64,000 bases of DNA from Dendrophyllia cribrosa (lineage: Eukaryota; Cnidaria; Anthozoa; Scleractinia; Dendrophylliidae). Under the pieces are notes generated by a model. That model did no database searches, was not told the DNA's origin, and saw only the letters and a list, made by a program, of their open reading frames with translations. Where the stretch lies: contig JAJLRJ010000004.1 in assembly GCA_024195265.1 (NCBI GenBank), positions 2,489,125-2,553,124 on the forward strand, in the 5' to 3' direction. Positions 10,243 to 30,600 of the stretch are shown in pieces. Within the stretch, counting starts at the first letter, position 1, and every line of letters begins with the position of its first letter. Both the position numbers and the translations under genes were made by a program.

Positions 10243-11225
10243 CGTCTGAGATGAATGGAATTTTGAAGTATGGCCATTCTGTGTTAGGGATGTGGGGGTA
10301 TCGTTGTTGGTTCTGGGGGCGTTCCATTCATCTCAGACCGACTAGACCACAAAATCACCAAGATCTTCCGCAAAAAAGGCCTTCCAGTACGTGTTGCCCA
10401 CAAATCCTACACAGTAAGGCGAGCTCACTCTAACCACCTTACAGAGCACACAGGCATCAACTGTCCCATCTCAAGTACCAACTTATGCCTACGGAGAAAC
10501 ACCGTGTACCAAATCACATGCAATAGATGTAAACAACTCTATATCGGAAGCATCACAAGATTTACCCATGACCGCGTAAGAGAACAACACCTAAACAATG
10601 ACAATTCCTCGATCCGTAAAGGCTGGTTTTCACTAGCGCATAAGCACAAGCATAAACATAAGCATAATCGGCCGAAAGGCATGTGGGAACGCCAAAACAC
10701 AAGCATAAAGACATACGCAAGCGCAGTATGAACGAAATTCTCGATACCAGCTTTCCTCGGCTGTGAGATCTGAATCAAAGATGGCGGATGATTTGGTTGA
10801 CCGCCTTGTGCTTATGCTTGTGCTTATTTCATCCCCGTTCTCACTTGACATAAATGTGACACAAGCATAGCATAAGCACAAGAAGAATGGAACGTGTTCG
10901 TTCTTCTTGTGCTTATGCTTATGCTTATGTCGTGGGAGTTCTCACTTGCTTCTGGATCTCTTATGCTTATGCTTATGCTTGTGCTTATGCGCTAGTGAAA
11001 ACCAGCCTTAAAGAAACACATCCTAATGTGCCAATTCAAAGGACAATTAACAAAGAGAGCATCGATGTATTGTTCATCACTATCGCCTACTTAATATCTC
11101 TGTCACCCACGCCACAACTTCATTTTTGATTTATATCCTGTGTTGTGGAATATTTCCTCATTCCCTGATGATGATGCGTGGATTGGCGAAAGCTCGGAAT
11201 AAATAAATACAATAGCTTAAAGCCT
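10243..11225 (+). mobile_element. Penelope-like element remnant with GIY-YIG segment
   Basis: Codons from 10324 to 10620 form one open frame. It ends in a GIY-YIG endonuclease-like stretch (YQITCNRCKQLYIGS then TRFTHDRVREQHL), the C-terminal domain of many Penelope-like retroelements. Upstream bases (10243-10327) read in the same family only on the minus strand (RYPHIPNTEWPYFKIPFISD), so the element is folded back on itself at an inverted 17-bp match. A hairpin element interrupts the coding sequence at 10621-11009, and the frame resumes after it. The tail (CTGATGATGATGCGTGG...CGAAAGCT) resembles the end of the 61.4-kb copy. No reverse transcriptase core is present; this is a dead fragment. 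Confidence 0.7.
10621..11009. repeat. Hairpin element built from CTTATG/CATAAG hexamers
   Basis: Ends GGCTGGTTTTCACTAGCGCA and its inverse are near perfect. Both arms are filled with imperfect GCTTATGCTTGTG hexamer arrays in opposite orientation. It is inserted in the GIY-YIG coding frame of a Penelope-like fragment, so it is the younger of the two. The long open frames in it are a by-product of the hexamer repeats. Confidence 0.75.
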
Positions 11226-11905
11226 CATTTGATCCGTTCATCCCTTGTACAAGGTGCTACTGAAGGACAACTTCAACCGTTAAAAAATAGAAACGAAAGA
11301 GATCTCGGAACGACTGGTTGGCCCCCTGGCGACAGCCTGTGAGAAGTTTCCCTTCAAGATGTGCTTAATTTGAAAACAATTCACCAAGAAGGTGCAAAGA
11401 ATGGTAAAAAACTCTGATAGTAAGCTGTTTAGCTTACATTATTCATAATACAGTATGAGCGAGCTAGACCATGTTAAGGCAATGTTTCCTCCTCGGCCAA
11501 GGAGGAAACTTTAGAAAATGAAAATTGGTTACAAAACTAATAAAAGGCGTTTGTTAGACAGAACTATTAATTAAAAGAGGATCTCAGAACACTATTAAAA
11601 GGTTCAGGTTACTATACAAGTGCCACTAAAACTAAATAAGTGTCTGACTGTGGATGGCCAGGATGGTAATCGATTGGAATTGAAAATGTAGTAAGGTTCT
11701 TTCCCCATAGCCTGCAACTGAGCAAAGGAAAATGATTACAGTTCGTTTTCTCTTAGCGCGAATTACCTCGGGGTTTTCCCCTTCCTCTTCGGGTATTAAC
11801 TGTACCATGTGTTTTCTTTCAAAGTAATTAGTTCTTGTTAGCACAGAAGAGTAGAATGGCATGTGAGAAGTACAGTGGGCATTACCTTTCTAAGTCGTTG
11901 TGCTC

Positions 11906-19390
<7,485 letters not shown>

Positions 19391-20593
19391 TTTGCCGCTG
19401 ATGTCAGAAATAATGTACAAGTTAACACTGATGTCCTAGGCCTTATAACAGAAACCTGCGTAAATATTTAAGCAGGCCTGTCAATCGATTTTCGATCTAA
19501 AGTCTTTGTTGTTGCGTTGTTTTAATTACTAAACAAATGAAAATCAATGTACGTTTGCCCCAGAAAACGGAAAGTAAATCTAGGATTCAACCATCCTGTA
19601 TCTTGTTGCACAGTTTTGTTTGAACTAAAGTAGGTGTGGTTACTTAAACTATTACATACAAGCAAAGGTTACCTAGCGAAGAAATTTGCACATTTAAATT
19701 GAAAGATGGGGTGAGTTATAAAGTGAAATTGGCTTTTTAAATAGAGCAGAGTCTCCGAAATAATTTATTTCCTGCATTGGTTTTTCTTTACCTAAACGTT
19801 CTCTCGGCATATTTTGTTAAGTGGCTTTTGCAGGATAGCACGGAAATCTATTAACCAAAGCACTTTTAGACCTTTCAATGATGTGAATGAAAATGTCATT
19901 TTATACACAAAAAAGATTTATCCAGACGACCAGATGCAATTTATTTGGTAGAATATGGAAAATTGAACAGTAAATATAAAAAAGAGTAGCTAAATGTAGC
20001 TAACCTTTTTCAATGGTTATTTCGCTCAACGTAATTTCGACCGTTTTTTCCGTTGAGCGAATTTCAAATTGTTGATGCTATAAGTTGTTGTATACCTCTA
20101 GTGCTCCTGATGAAGACCGTTACGCGGTCGAAACGTTGAGCGAATAAACCATGAACAAAGCTACATTGGAGTTAGACTCTTGAACCTCACATTTTCGTTT
20201 TCATTCACGTTATTTCAAGTGTCCAGGATCGCTTTAATGATCCTCCAACAAGCAACTACCCGGTTGGTTAAGGATTTGCATTGTTTGCGAGACCCCTGAC
20301 AAGTTTTTTTACATATAAATGCAATCCCATATGATTTTAGTTCGCTAAAATTTGAAATCGTAATGTTACGAATTGTAAACTTGAGTTTTCAGGTTTTAAA
20401 GCGGATGTTGTGGCAGGCTATGATAGTTGGCGGTAGTTGGTGGTATTTGTGTCGTAACCACAAAGGTTAACGGTATGTTTTTGTTGTATGTAGAAATGTT
20501 TTTTTTTCTTGCTCGAAGAGGTGCTTACAAAAGACTTTCACCCCTGTTGAAGAGCTTTAATATACTTTAACTTCGTTGTCTACTCATTTCAAA

Positions 20594-20640
20594 CGAATTT
20601 TAGCTTATATAGTTTGTCAAACTATATAAGCTAAAATTCG
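20594..20640. repeat. Perfect 47-base palindrome with one-base centre
   Basis: Two 23-base arms (CGAATTTTAGCTTATATAG... and its exact complement) flank a single T. No mismatch. Lies between two divergent genes. Confidence 0.85.
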
Positions 20641-21780
20641 TATAGAACAGTTTGCTGAACCTTTTAATCAGTTGTCTCAAGCGCTAAAATGACAGATAAA
20701 ATAGCGAGCGCGCGTGTTCGAAATAAATTACAAAAAGAGTGAATCAATTATCAGAATCGATAAACGGTTATTTTGATTTGTTGAAAATGAACACAGCATC
20801 TATGAATACACTCCGCATATTGACAAAAATAATCATAATTAAAAATAATAATAATGAAGAGAAAATAGTGTATAACAGCTAGAAATTCTAATTATTCTTT
20901 GTTTATAGTTCTGTAATAAAAACTCGATGCAAATGTCGGCATTTTTATGTAGTGAAATACCTGTTCATCCAAGTAGGAATAACAAAAACAAGAAAACCAC
21001 AACTCAAACTAACCATTGTAAAGAACGAATCCCATTTCAACTGTTTACAATTGGTTTCCGTGGGACGTAAAGCTGTAAATTAAAGAACTGTGAGCTAAAC
21101 CTTTAATTCACAGAATATGTATTTATACTTGGAAGGACCCGTCGACGAGATTTATTTGACGACAGGTAAATTATCGTTATTTGAGGCTATTTTATTCTTG
21201 CCCTATAGGAGGAATATGTTTTGTCCAACGCAGGATTATAAAATTTAGTTGCGCTTTATAATTTTATAAAATAATTGTTAGTCTTTTTCACATTTCCTTT
21301 TAATATGGGATAGTTATTGGTAAAGGAATGCAGATTTTTGTAGATATGTTGTATGATATACGTTGAAATTTAGGCGAGTAGAATCTGATTAATGAAGAGC
21401 AGACCGTAGCAATTGACATTTAGTAAATTATTGTATCAAAATCAAGACACATCTCGTAATCTCAAACGCTTTATAACGTATTGTTTACAAAAAATGAATT
21501 TCAATGAAGTTTACTCAGCCCAAAGAACAATGTCCTTCTTTTGTTCATGTCATCCTACGACAATAAACATGTCAACCATGAACTATATTATGATGACAAG
21601 ACACACATTCGCTAATTAAAATATTCATTCATAAGAGCCAGTTGAAATTCTTTAACACGCCAGAAGTTGGAAATGGGGGTTAACCGATTCTGATGAAACT
21701 TGCTACAGAAGTTGACCTTGGTAAGACTGATTCCAAAAGCCGAAGTGGTTTTGTTTTCTGACTTTTAGTTCAGAAGTTTC

Positions 21781-21805
21781 GGGGGGGGGGGGGGGGGGGG
21801 GGGGG
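21781..21805. repeat. Poly-G tract (25)
   Basis: Uninterrupted G-run in an AT-rich intergenic stretch, one of several in the window. Confidence 0.8.
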
Positions 21806-23025
21806 ACCATTTGAGGCCAGCGGATCATGGAAAATTATGTTTTATAAGGGGCAAGTTTGGAATAGCATAAAAACAAACAAGCAAATCCTATTGACTAATT
21901 AATTAATTGTATGGTGTGTTTTTATTACAAAGGGTCTTTCAAATCATACGTGCAGATTTGGCAGAGAAGGTTCTGGGCGTATGGGGGCTGGCACGAGTTT
22001 TGGCCAAATTTAAAAAAAAAAAAAACATCCAAAATTGCCTAACTTTAAAAGTTCATATTTCTTAACTGACTAAGTGAGGTATGATTGCAACCCCCAACCC
22101 CCACCCCCACACTTCCCATTGCTTTAAATTTTTTTTTGGAACCTGCGGCAATGATGACAAATAGATACCTTTATAGCAACCACGTTTTGAGTTTTTTTTT
22201 TTCATGAAAATTTACAAGCTTCATTCCGCATCTTTACACTGACTTAATGCAAGGTTAATTTTGATCAATTTTGAACTTGAATGGAGATAATAAATCCATT
22301 TCAAATGTCGGATTTTTGTGGATTATGTGGTAAACAACTTATGTATTTATGGTGTTTGGGATGAACGCGACAAGCTGTTTATAAATTTTCAAGAGTTTTG
22401 AAGTCAACACCCTCAGAAACAACAAAAACCAAAATAAAAAAAAGCGGTTTCCGCAGAACAGTAATATAATCAAGACTTCTTTCTGTTATGAGGCATTACA
22501 TGTGTGAAATACGATGGTATCTAAATTTCAAGCTGTTGTTGTGAAGCAACTACTTGCAATGAACAATTATAATAATGACAGTACTAATGATAATAACCCT
22601 GATTTCAACATATGTTCAAAGAACAGCCTCTTGCGCGCGCATTCTGTTGTTGTTCCCTATATTAAAATCGGCGATTAAAATTCTTATTATAATTATAGTA
22701 AACAGGGAAACGTTTCATTGTTGTCAAGCTTACTTCTTACGAAATTGCCATTATTAATAACTATAGAAAGTTTTAGACCCTTAATTTGGTTGAGATGGAT
22801 GGAACGACAACCTGAACAGACTCACCAAAAAAATTGAAATATTAAAATTGCACATGTACAGATATCAGCATACGTAACAAGGACAAAATTAGAAGCAAGA
22901 TAGCAATACGCCGGTAAATACTTCTGACATAAATACTGAAAGAAATACAAATTCTTCAAATGTACTTATTTATAAAAAAACGCAATTGTAAATAGAAAAA
23001 TCAAGACATATCAAGCAGAATCTGT

Positions 23026-23149
23026 AAGGCCCAGTTCAAACGTCGAACTTCACATGTGCCGAATCTAATGCAAATGAGCAAAAACAATAGATTTTGCTCG
23101 TTTGCATTAGACTCGGCACATGTAAGTTCGACGTTTGAACCGGGCCTAA
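23026..23149. repeat. Hairpin element with AAGGCCCAGTTCAAACGTCG ends
   Basis: Left end AGGCCCAGTTCAAACGTCGA and right end TCGACGTTTGAACCGGGCCT are inverted repeats, and the match continues inward (CACATGTGCCGA / TCGGCACATGT). Short, palindromic, non-coding. Confidence 0.7.
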
Positions 23150-24683
23150 GAGAGAAATTTACTTACTGGAGATAATTATATGATAAAAACACTTCCAATT
23201 AAATACATGTGTGTCGCAGGATAAAAATCTCCCACAGTGCTTAAAATTCTCAAAAAGCTGTACATTTATTTATTAAATGCAAATTGTGCTCTTGATAATT
23301 AATTGTCTTGTCGATAGCAAGGTGTAAAGGCATTGGCTGTCGGAACCAAACAGGAAAACCAATCAAGCAAACTTGACTAATATTTTGAGATTAAAAGGTG
23401 AACCCCCAAGGTGGCGGGCTACAGTTTTAAAGTGGCTTGATACTCTTCGCAACTTTGGAGTGTTGAACTGATACGGTTTCGGTGTTCCGTTTAAAAATAT
23501 CGGCGATTGTAATTATCTGCAGCGTTACCATTTAGTAGTCACAAAAATGAGTCACCAGGCGAGTGTTCCCCTTAATTTAATTTGTATGTGAGTTTCCCGA
23601 GATAAGAATGGCATAAATAAGGTGAGATAATTTTTATTTAGTATGTGCTCAGACCAACATTGAGGCTTAAAATAGTTCAAGATTACAAGAAGCAGAAATG
23701 CAACCAGACTGTTTTTTCACTACGAACCACACACTGAAGACTCATTTTCCTTCTTTTTTATTATTATTTTTTCGTCTTTTTAAGTAGTGTATATAATAAA
23801 ATAGAGAAAAATATACGAACTAATACTACGCTACAGTACTTTAACAAATATATTACTTACAAAAGTAAAAAAGCTATTATACTACAAAATAATCCCATAA
23901 TCGTTGAAATGAAATGGTACGGGACTCTAAAGAAGATTTGGATGACAGCTACTGGTCTATTAATAAGAGAAGGAGTTTCCATTTTTTTTTTAAATGAAAG
24001 ACAGGTTTTACTGAACAGAAAACTATTTACATCGTCACTTTTTAACATGTTATTATTCATCGTTTGTCTCAGACAAAACATTGAAATAGGTAACATATGC
24101 CGCTGATAATTTAAATTTAATTATTCTACTTCCAACAACGGTCAAAATTTTTAAACTTTCGAAGTTTCATTGCCGAAAAACAAGCACCGCCGTAGAAAAG
24201 TCGGGAACTTAAAAGATATCTTTTAAATCTTAACGCTGCAGGGTATTATATCCATAGACATAGAAGTCAGCACCGCATAATTCACAATTCAAGGTCTGAC
24301 AGATATATAATAAATATTTTTGTTTCGCAGTGAATTAAATAATTTATCAACAAAACCTTAAGAATTGACAAAACCAAAGATAACAGTTATATGCATTTTA
24401 ATAATCTTAAAATTCCTGCAAACGAATCGAAACTCACGCGGTAAAAACACCGTCTTTATTTCCCCCCACGAAAGACATATTTTCCTCATTTTTTATACAG
24501 TTTTGAAATCAATTATCGCAGTTGTATAATTAGATTTATAATTATCGAAATCTAGATATGTGCGAACCCAAACTCAAAGTGCTTTTTTCTGCGTAGATAA
24601 TTTATGAGGCGTGTTGTAGATAATAATATTAATAAGGTCATGATGAACGTTTCCTCAGGTTCGACTAAGGTGTGAAGTCCTAA

Positions 24684-27600
24684 ATGGTTCTCAAAGCAAT
24701 GTGGTTGATTTCCTCGGTCATTTTTCTACTTATTGGTGCAGCAATTCAAACGGATCACGACGCAGAAGAGTAAGTTAAATAACCTTTAATAATGTTGCTT
24801 GTAAAGAAGGTAGAAAGTTAGGGAAATTTAGCGAAAAAAGATTGACAGATACATTTCGTACATAAGAAAGTCAGGCTTTCAACTAACTTTTGGCACTATC
24901 GAATAATTTTTCATCCTTTGACTCCCAAGAGTGCCAAACATCAAAACTCAGACAAATACCAAATTTCATTTTATAAAATATTGAAAAACAAATGGTACCA
25001 AGCAAACGTACTGCCATATAATCCCATATTAATTTGACGGGAGCAATCGTTGCAAATTTTAAAAGGTAACAGAGACCTTTTTTGTGGGTGTGAGTCACCT
25101 TAATTTTCATCGATATATATAGGTTCCAATTCTTTCGGAAATATTGTTGCTGAGCTCAATATCCTTAAGGTAGTAGAATAACTCTATAAGTGTTCATTTT
25201 CGATTCAAATACGTTTGGTTTTACCGAACCTCGAATTTCAACAACCAAAAGGTACCATGATCCCCCCCGTCACTCACTCTCCTCACCCCTCACCCCTCGG
25301 GGAAAGTTTACGCCTCGTGATGGAAGGTGATTGCTTATTGCCGCTTATTTATTTATACTAGTCGAGTTTAATTTAAAATATGTCAGCATATTTTTATACA
25401 ACAATTTCATTCTGTCTATAAAGGTTAATTCCAACAGCCTTCTTTTTCCAATATTAACATAAATATTTTTTTTATTAAGATTTGGGAGACTTTTTGACGT
25501 TAAATGGAAATGAATACTGTTTTGTTTTCTTACCACTCTGCAGTGAAATGACAACAAAATTATTTCTACCTAAACATAATTATAAACCAGGCATTTAGAA
25601 TGAGGCGTTTTGTCCATTGGTCAAACAGAAACAGCTAAAATGTAAAAATATAACTACAATTTGGGAAAGAAGAAGCGAGATAAAAAATGATCAAGAATGA
25701 GATGCCATCGTAACCTGAACACCGAGACAAAACAGTAGAGATACCAGACAGCTATTTTACAAAAAGCAGCATGATTTCTGCATATAATACTGTAAACAAA
25801 CATCCGTACATGTAAAGCTATAAAAAAAAAAAAACATAATATACAACTTTGTGTACCTTCAATAAAAATACAGCACGGTACCTGACTCTGAGTTTTCAAG
25901 TTGGAATTTCCAAAAGGAGTTTGTCATGTTTTTAGCGGAATAAATGATGGAGTATTAGGCAAATAGATGAAGATAAAAACAAATTTAAACGCCCTGACAT
26001 TGTTAAGCCAAATTAATAGATCACGAGAGTAGCGCAATTTTGCCGAGTGTTTCCGTCAATCATATCGATTATGCATTTTATAACCGTTGTATTTATACGA
26101 TCAAAAGTACAGTGAAAGTAGAACAGCCAATACATGAAGTAGCAATCATTTATCCTCTCATGAAAATATAAAAATGTCGTGGTATGCAAAAAATGATAGT
26201 TATAAAAAGGAGAAAACAAACTAAATTGCCAGCCTGTCCAATTAAAATGAAATTTATTAATTATTAAAACGATATGCATTTCAGTCGTATCAAATATAGT
26301 TCTAGAAGGCTTTTATGAGTTTTGAAAGCAATAAAAGGATACGCAAGGTGACAATTTTATTGACTTGTTCCATGTTTCCACGGTCTTGACGTTGAAACTA
26401 AGATGGCGTCGTTCACCATATTAGGATATTCCGCATCTTCGTTCGCCATCCTGGGAAGGTGAAATGCGCATGCCTATCTTACTGTTCTTGAGTTTGAGTT
26501 TGCATTGTCGTGTAAATCAGCCTATTTTTGGTTTAATCTAAAGTCATATTAAAATTCAGAAGCATTAAAAACAGATTTCGATTTCAAAATGTTGATGGGA
26601 ATTGTAGAGAGATATCTGGGCCATACTTTGAAGCGCCAGAGCACTTTGTTCAAAAGTTTTAGGCGAACGATTATTAGACATTTTTAGTAAAAATGTAAGG
26701 AACGACCATCTTGGTGCCCCACTTAGGGACTCCAACATGACGGCAAAAACTTCAAAGTCTCAATTACACCAAAAATCCCACCACAAAAGATTGGATTCAC
26801 TAAAAGTTCCAGTAAATCGGCATATAAACATCTGTAAAAGGAGAGATTTTGAAAACGATTATAAATTTTTAAAAAACCGACGACGTTTCGACGCTGCTTC
26901 ACGTCATTCATTGTCAAGTCAAAAAAAAAAGATAAAATTGGAACATGAATATACATGAGATAAAACAATACAAAAATATTTGGTGGTCCTATGGGTATAA
27001 TTACAATAGGTAAAACATAAAACTAAATGTCCTTTATAAACAGCATTTCATAAATTACGCAATCGAACTTGCGTGCTTTTCCATGCAATCAATGTTGCTT
27101 TGCAAGATGTTTCCCGACGGCAGAATAGCGATGCTCCCTAATACGTTGATGTAAGTGTCGGGCAGTATACCCGACACTTACATCATATTAACATCTCTAA
27201 TGCAAAAAATAACTTTTAACTGGTTCACTTTTGTATATTTTCACGGCTTATCTAAAATAGCGTGACAAATTGCGTGACACATTTGAAACCTTAACAAATC
27301 ATTAGCAAAACATCGTAAAAACATGAAACGTTTTGTGAAAGATTGTAACACTGGCATCCACATCCCATGTTAGAAACGGCTTTGGGTTTTTTTAATTGTT
27401 ATGACGTCATGTGCAAACCAAGGGTAGTGTATTTAAAAAATATATATGACATAATCAAAACACAATGGTATGTTTAACACCGAAGACCGAAAAATTGAAA
27501 GTGAAAACGAAACAATTGACAGAATGTTTGATGCATCTTCTCAAGTTAGCCATTACATAAAACGAAAATAAAGAAATAACCAAATCGCTAAAGCCAATGC

Positions 27601-30600
27601 TAATAATAAGTTTGAAATAAAACGTTTGCAAAACATTACGACGTCTGATCATCTCATCATTTGACTATATAAAGTTTGTTTGTCTCTTAGGCATGCCTTA
27701 GAAGTAGAAAGGACGAACAATGCAACTGCCACCTTGAACTTAATGCTGGAATCTTACGACAATCGACTGAGGCCGAAATTTGGAGGTAAATGACTGGAAT
27801 TATAGGGGTCAATAAAAATGCCCAGGAATAAACAATAATTATAATAGCCCACATTCTTACTTGACAAACTAATGGCTCTCGGGTTAAAGATAGAGCCGAA
27901 TCTTGGAAATGTAGTTCAACCAACGTATTGTACCCGGCAATAAATGAACCCGACCCACCTCAGTGGGAGGCGAGTGACTTGAAACTTCAACATCCCTGCT
28001 CTTTAGTTATGCGAGTATTTTTTTCCAGGCCTCAAATAATGGCTCCCTCATCATCCAAAAAAATGATCATCCAAATTCATTGGATAATTATCCTTATCAT
28101 TCAAAGATAACCTTAACTCTATTCGGCCTGGGGGGGGCACAAAGTGCCCGCGCTAACTTTCAACATTCATAACTTCTTTAATATGTATTCAAACGCCATC
28201 AAACTTTGTGACTTTTCCTAAAATTTATCTGGCAACAATTTTATATGACAATTTTTTGATCACGTGACTTGATGTTTCCATGGCAACAAGATTTTGACAG
28301 CCATGTTTTTTGAAATTTGCATATTTATACCTTTGAATGATGAAAAACAATGTTTATTGGTATAAATTTTGCATTTTTACAGCATTTAGCGTTTATTTAT
28401 TGGTTTTGATTACCCCCCCTCCCCCCTCCCTCCCAGGCTCAGGAACTCAAAAAAAGCCCAGGCTGAATAGGATTTGGACACAGAAATAATAGGTGCGGTT
28501 ACACACACCACGGTAAATGACATTTCCCATGGTAGATCATCCCGCGGTGCATCACACTTGAGTTTAGTATGCCGTGTTAACCAGCGGTTACGCGCGATTT
28601 GTGATTTGCCAAGGGGAAAATGTCACGCAATGCAGTGAATCACTTTTCCTTTGCGGTTACGTGTTGATGTCAAACGGAGCATCGTGATTGGCTCTTGTAC
28701 CTTGGGCATCAAAACACCATTGCAACTTACCACGTTAAATGTCATGGGCGCTTCGTGTGATCTTTTTTATGTATCCATGAATATTTACCACGGGAAATTT
28801 ACCTCGGGAAATGTCGGTCACACTCACTAAATGCAGTTTCCCATGGTGAAAGGGTCATTTAACACGGTAAAAGTGCCCTGTGTAACCGCACCTAATAACT
28901 TGAACATAAAAAAAGTATTACAAAAATATATTTGAAATCGCTTCATAGCCAGAAAATGAAATCGGAGCTTAAAAGTGCTTTTCATTTGATTATTTTCAGG
29001 ACGGCCAGTCACCGTGCATGTTGAAGTGTATATCGTAGATATTGGAGAAATTTCTGTGACTAACATGGTAAGAAACAGCCTAGGCTAATGGCTGAGGCAT
29101 TCTTTGAATTTCGCAATAGTTATACAGATATTAGTCTACATTTTTGCATGGACAATGGTTTAGTTTCTAAAGAAATTGCAATTTTTCGTCAGTGAGGAAG
29201 TGACACACTATATTTCAGTTATGTCCGTACTGAGATTTGAAGGCCGTTGTTTTGAGTGGTACGATTTACTTTAGAGCGGTGAACCCCCATTTTTTTTTTC
29301 ATTTCTGACAAGAGTAACTCATTATCTAACTGAGTTAGATAATGTCAGACATGCTTGCGCGAACGTCCTTGGATTGTGAAATTTACTTCAAAAAAGTGAA
29401 AACAATTCCGTTTACACTTTTATTTAAGCAGGAAATTTAAAATTTGGATAAAGATGCTGGTCAAGTATGCTTGCCATAAGTCAAACGTTAACAAAATTCT
29501 GTAACATCAAAAGGTTGCTAGATAATTTGAGAAAAATCGCGAAGTTTGCTGGGTATTGGTTTAATTCTTTTAAAGTTATAAACGGGAAATTCCCTCCCCC
29601 ATTACGTCTAAATTGGGTTGATCAATTTAGTTATAACATTATTTTTTGACCTGTTAATAAACTTCAACCTTGGATTGTTACAAAACAGGACTTTAAGATG
29701 ACAATGTATTTAAGGCAGACATGGGAGGATCCACGGCTCAAGTTCAGCGGTATTGACCAGATTGTTGCCCAGGGAAACATACTTGACAGAATTTGGATAC
29801 CAGACACTTATTTTAACAGCGAGAAGAAATCAAACTTCCACGAGATCACGAAGAAAAACTATGTACTTATGTTTTTACCCAACGGCACAGTTTTCTTTAG
29901 TATCAGGTAGGCATTGGGATTCACAAACAGTTAACTGGATATTATTTCAAAAGCAATATTTAAAATCTCTTTAAAGCTCAATAAAAACAAATTTAAGTCG
30001 AGAAAAAAAGAAAAAGAAACATTTCCGAAAAATGTTTTGGAGAAGAAAGGTGGGGTTCCAGAATATATTTTTACGTCAATATTAAAACAATTATTGGGTA
30101 AATGAACCATTTTATTATTACATGAATCTGAAGATGACTTTTGCTCAGGTTATGGAAACGTCAGTCATCGTCAACAACAACAGTTCTTTTCAGAACTAAA
30201 CAAACCCGGACAATCACACTCAACAGGCTACTGTTTATGTATGTATTGTTGCACTTAAACCCCAATCAGATAAGAATATTTTGCGGTTACACTCCATACA
30301 TACCCTCCCCTACCAGTGCATATACGGGTTCGGTAACCAGAGGCAGGAGCGCATTACCCGGAGCGTGCAACTACCATAAATTCGTGCAACGGCGTTTTTA
30401 CAAGTAGGTTTATTTTTAGATAAGCCTTTCCCGCGAATTGGTTTCGGAAAGCCAATTACAAGCAATTACATAATTAATAACTATTCACATGTTCACATTC
30501 CTGTGTGGCGAATGTCTGATTTCCAGTCGCTATGTGAATATGTGAATGTTATTAATTATGCAATTGCTTGTGATTGGTTTTCCGAAACCAATTCACGGGA

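Larger units (their letters stand above)
19391..24683. other. Intergenic region between the protease and receptor genes
   Basis: Two genes on opposite strands start from either side, so both promoters should lie here. No coding exon was supported. It holds a Penelope-like tail at about 20096-20170 (GATGAAGACCG...GGTCGAAACGTTGAGC), a perfect 47-base palindrome (20594-20640), a 25-G run (21781-21805) and a hairpin element (23026-23149). The rest is AT-rich and unremarkable. Confidence 0.5.

Noticed and set aside
10539..11129. Frames with Ala-Tyr or His-Lys repeats
   Set aside because: Produced by hexamer arrays in a hairpin element, not protein repeats.
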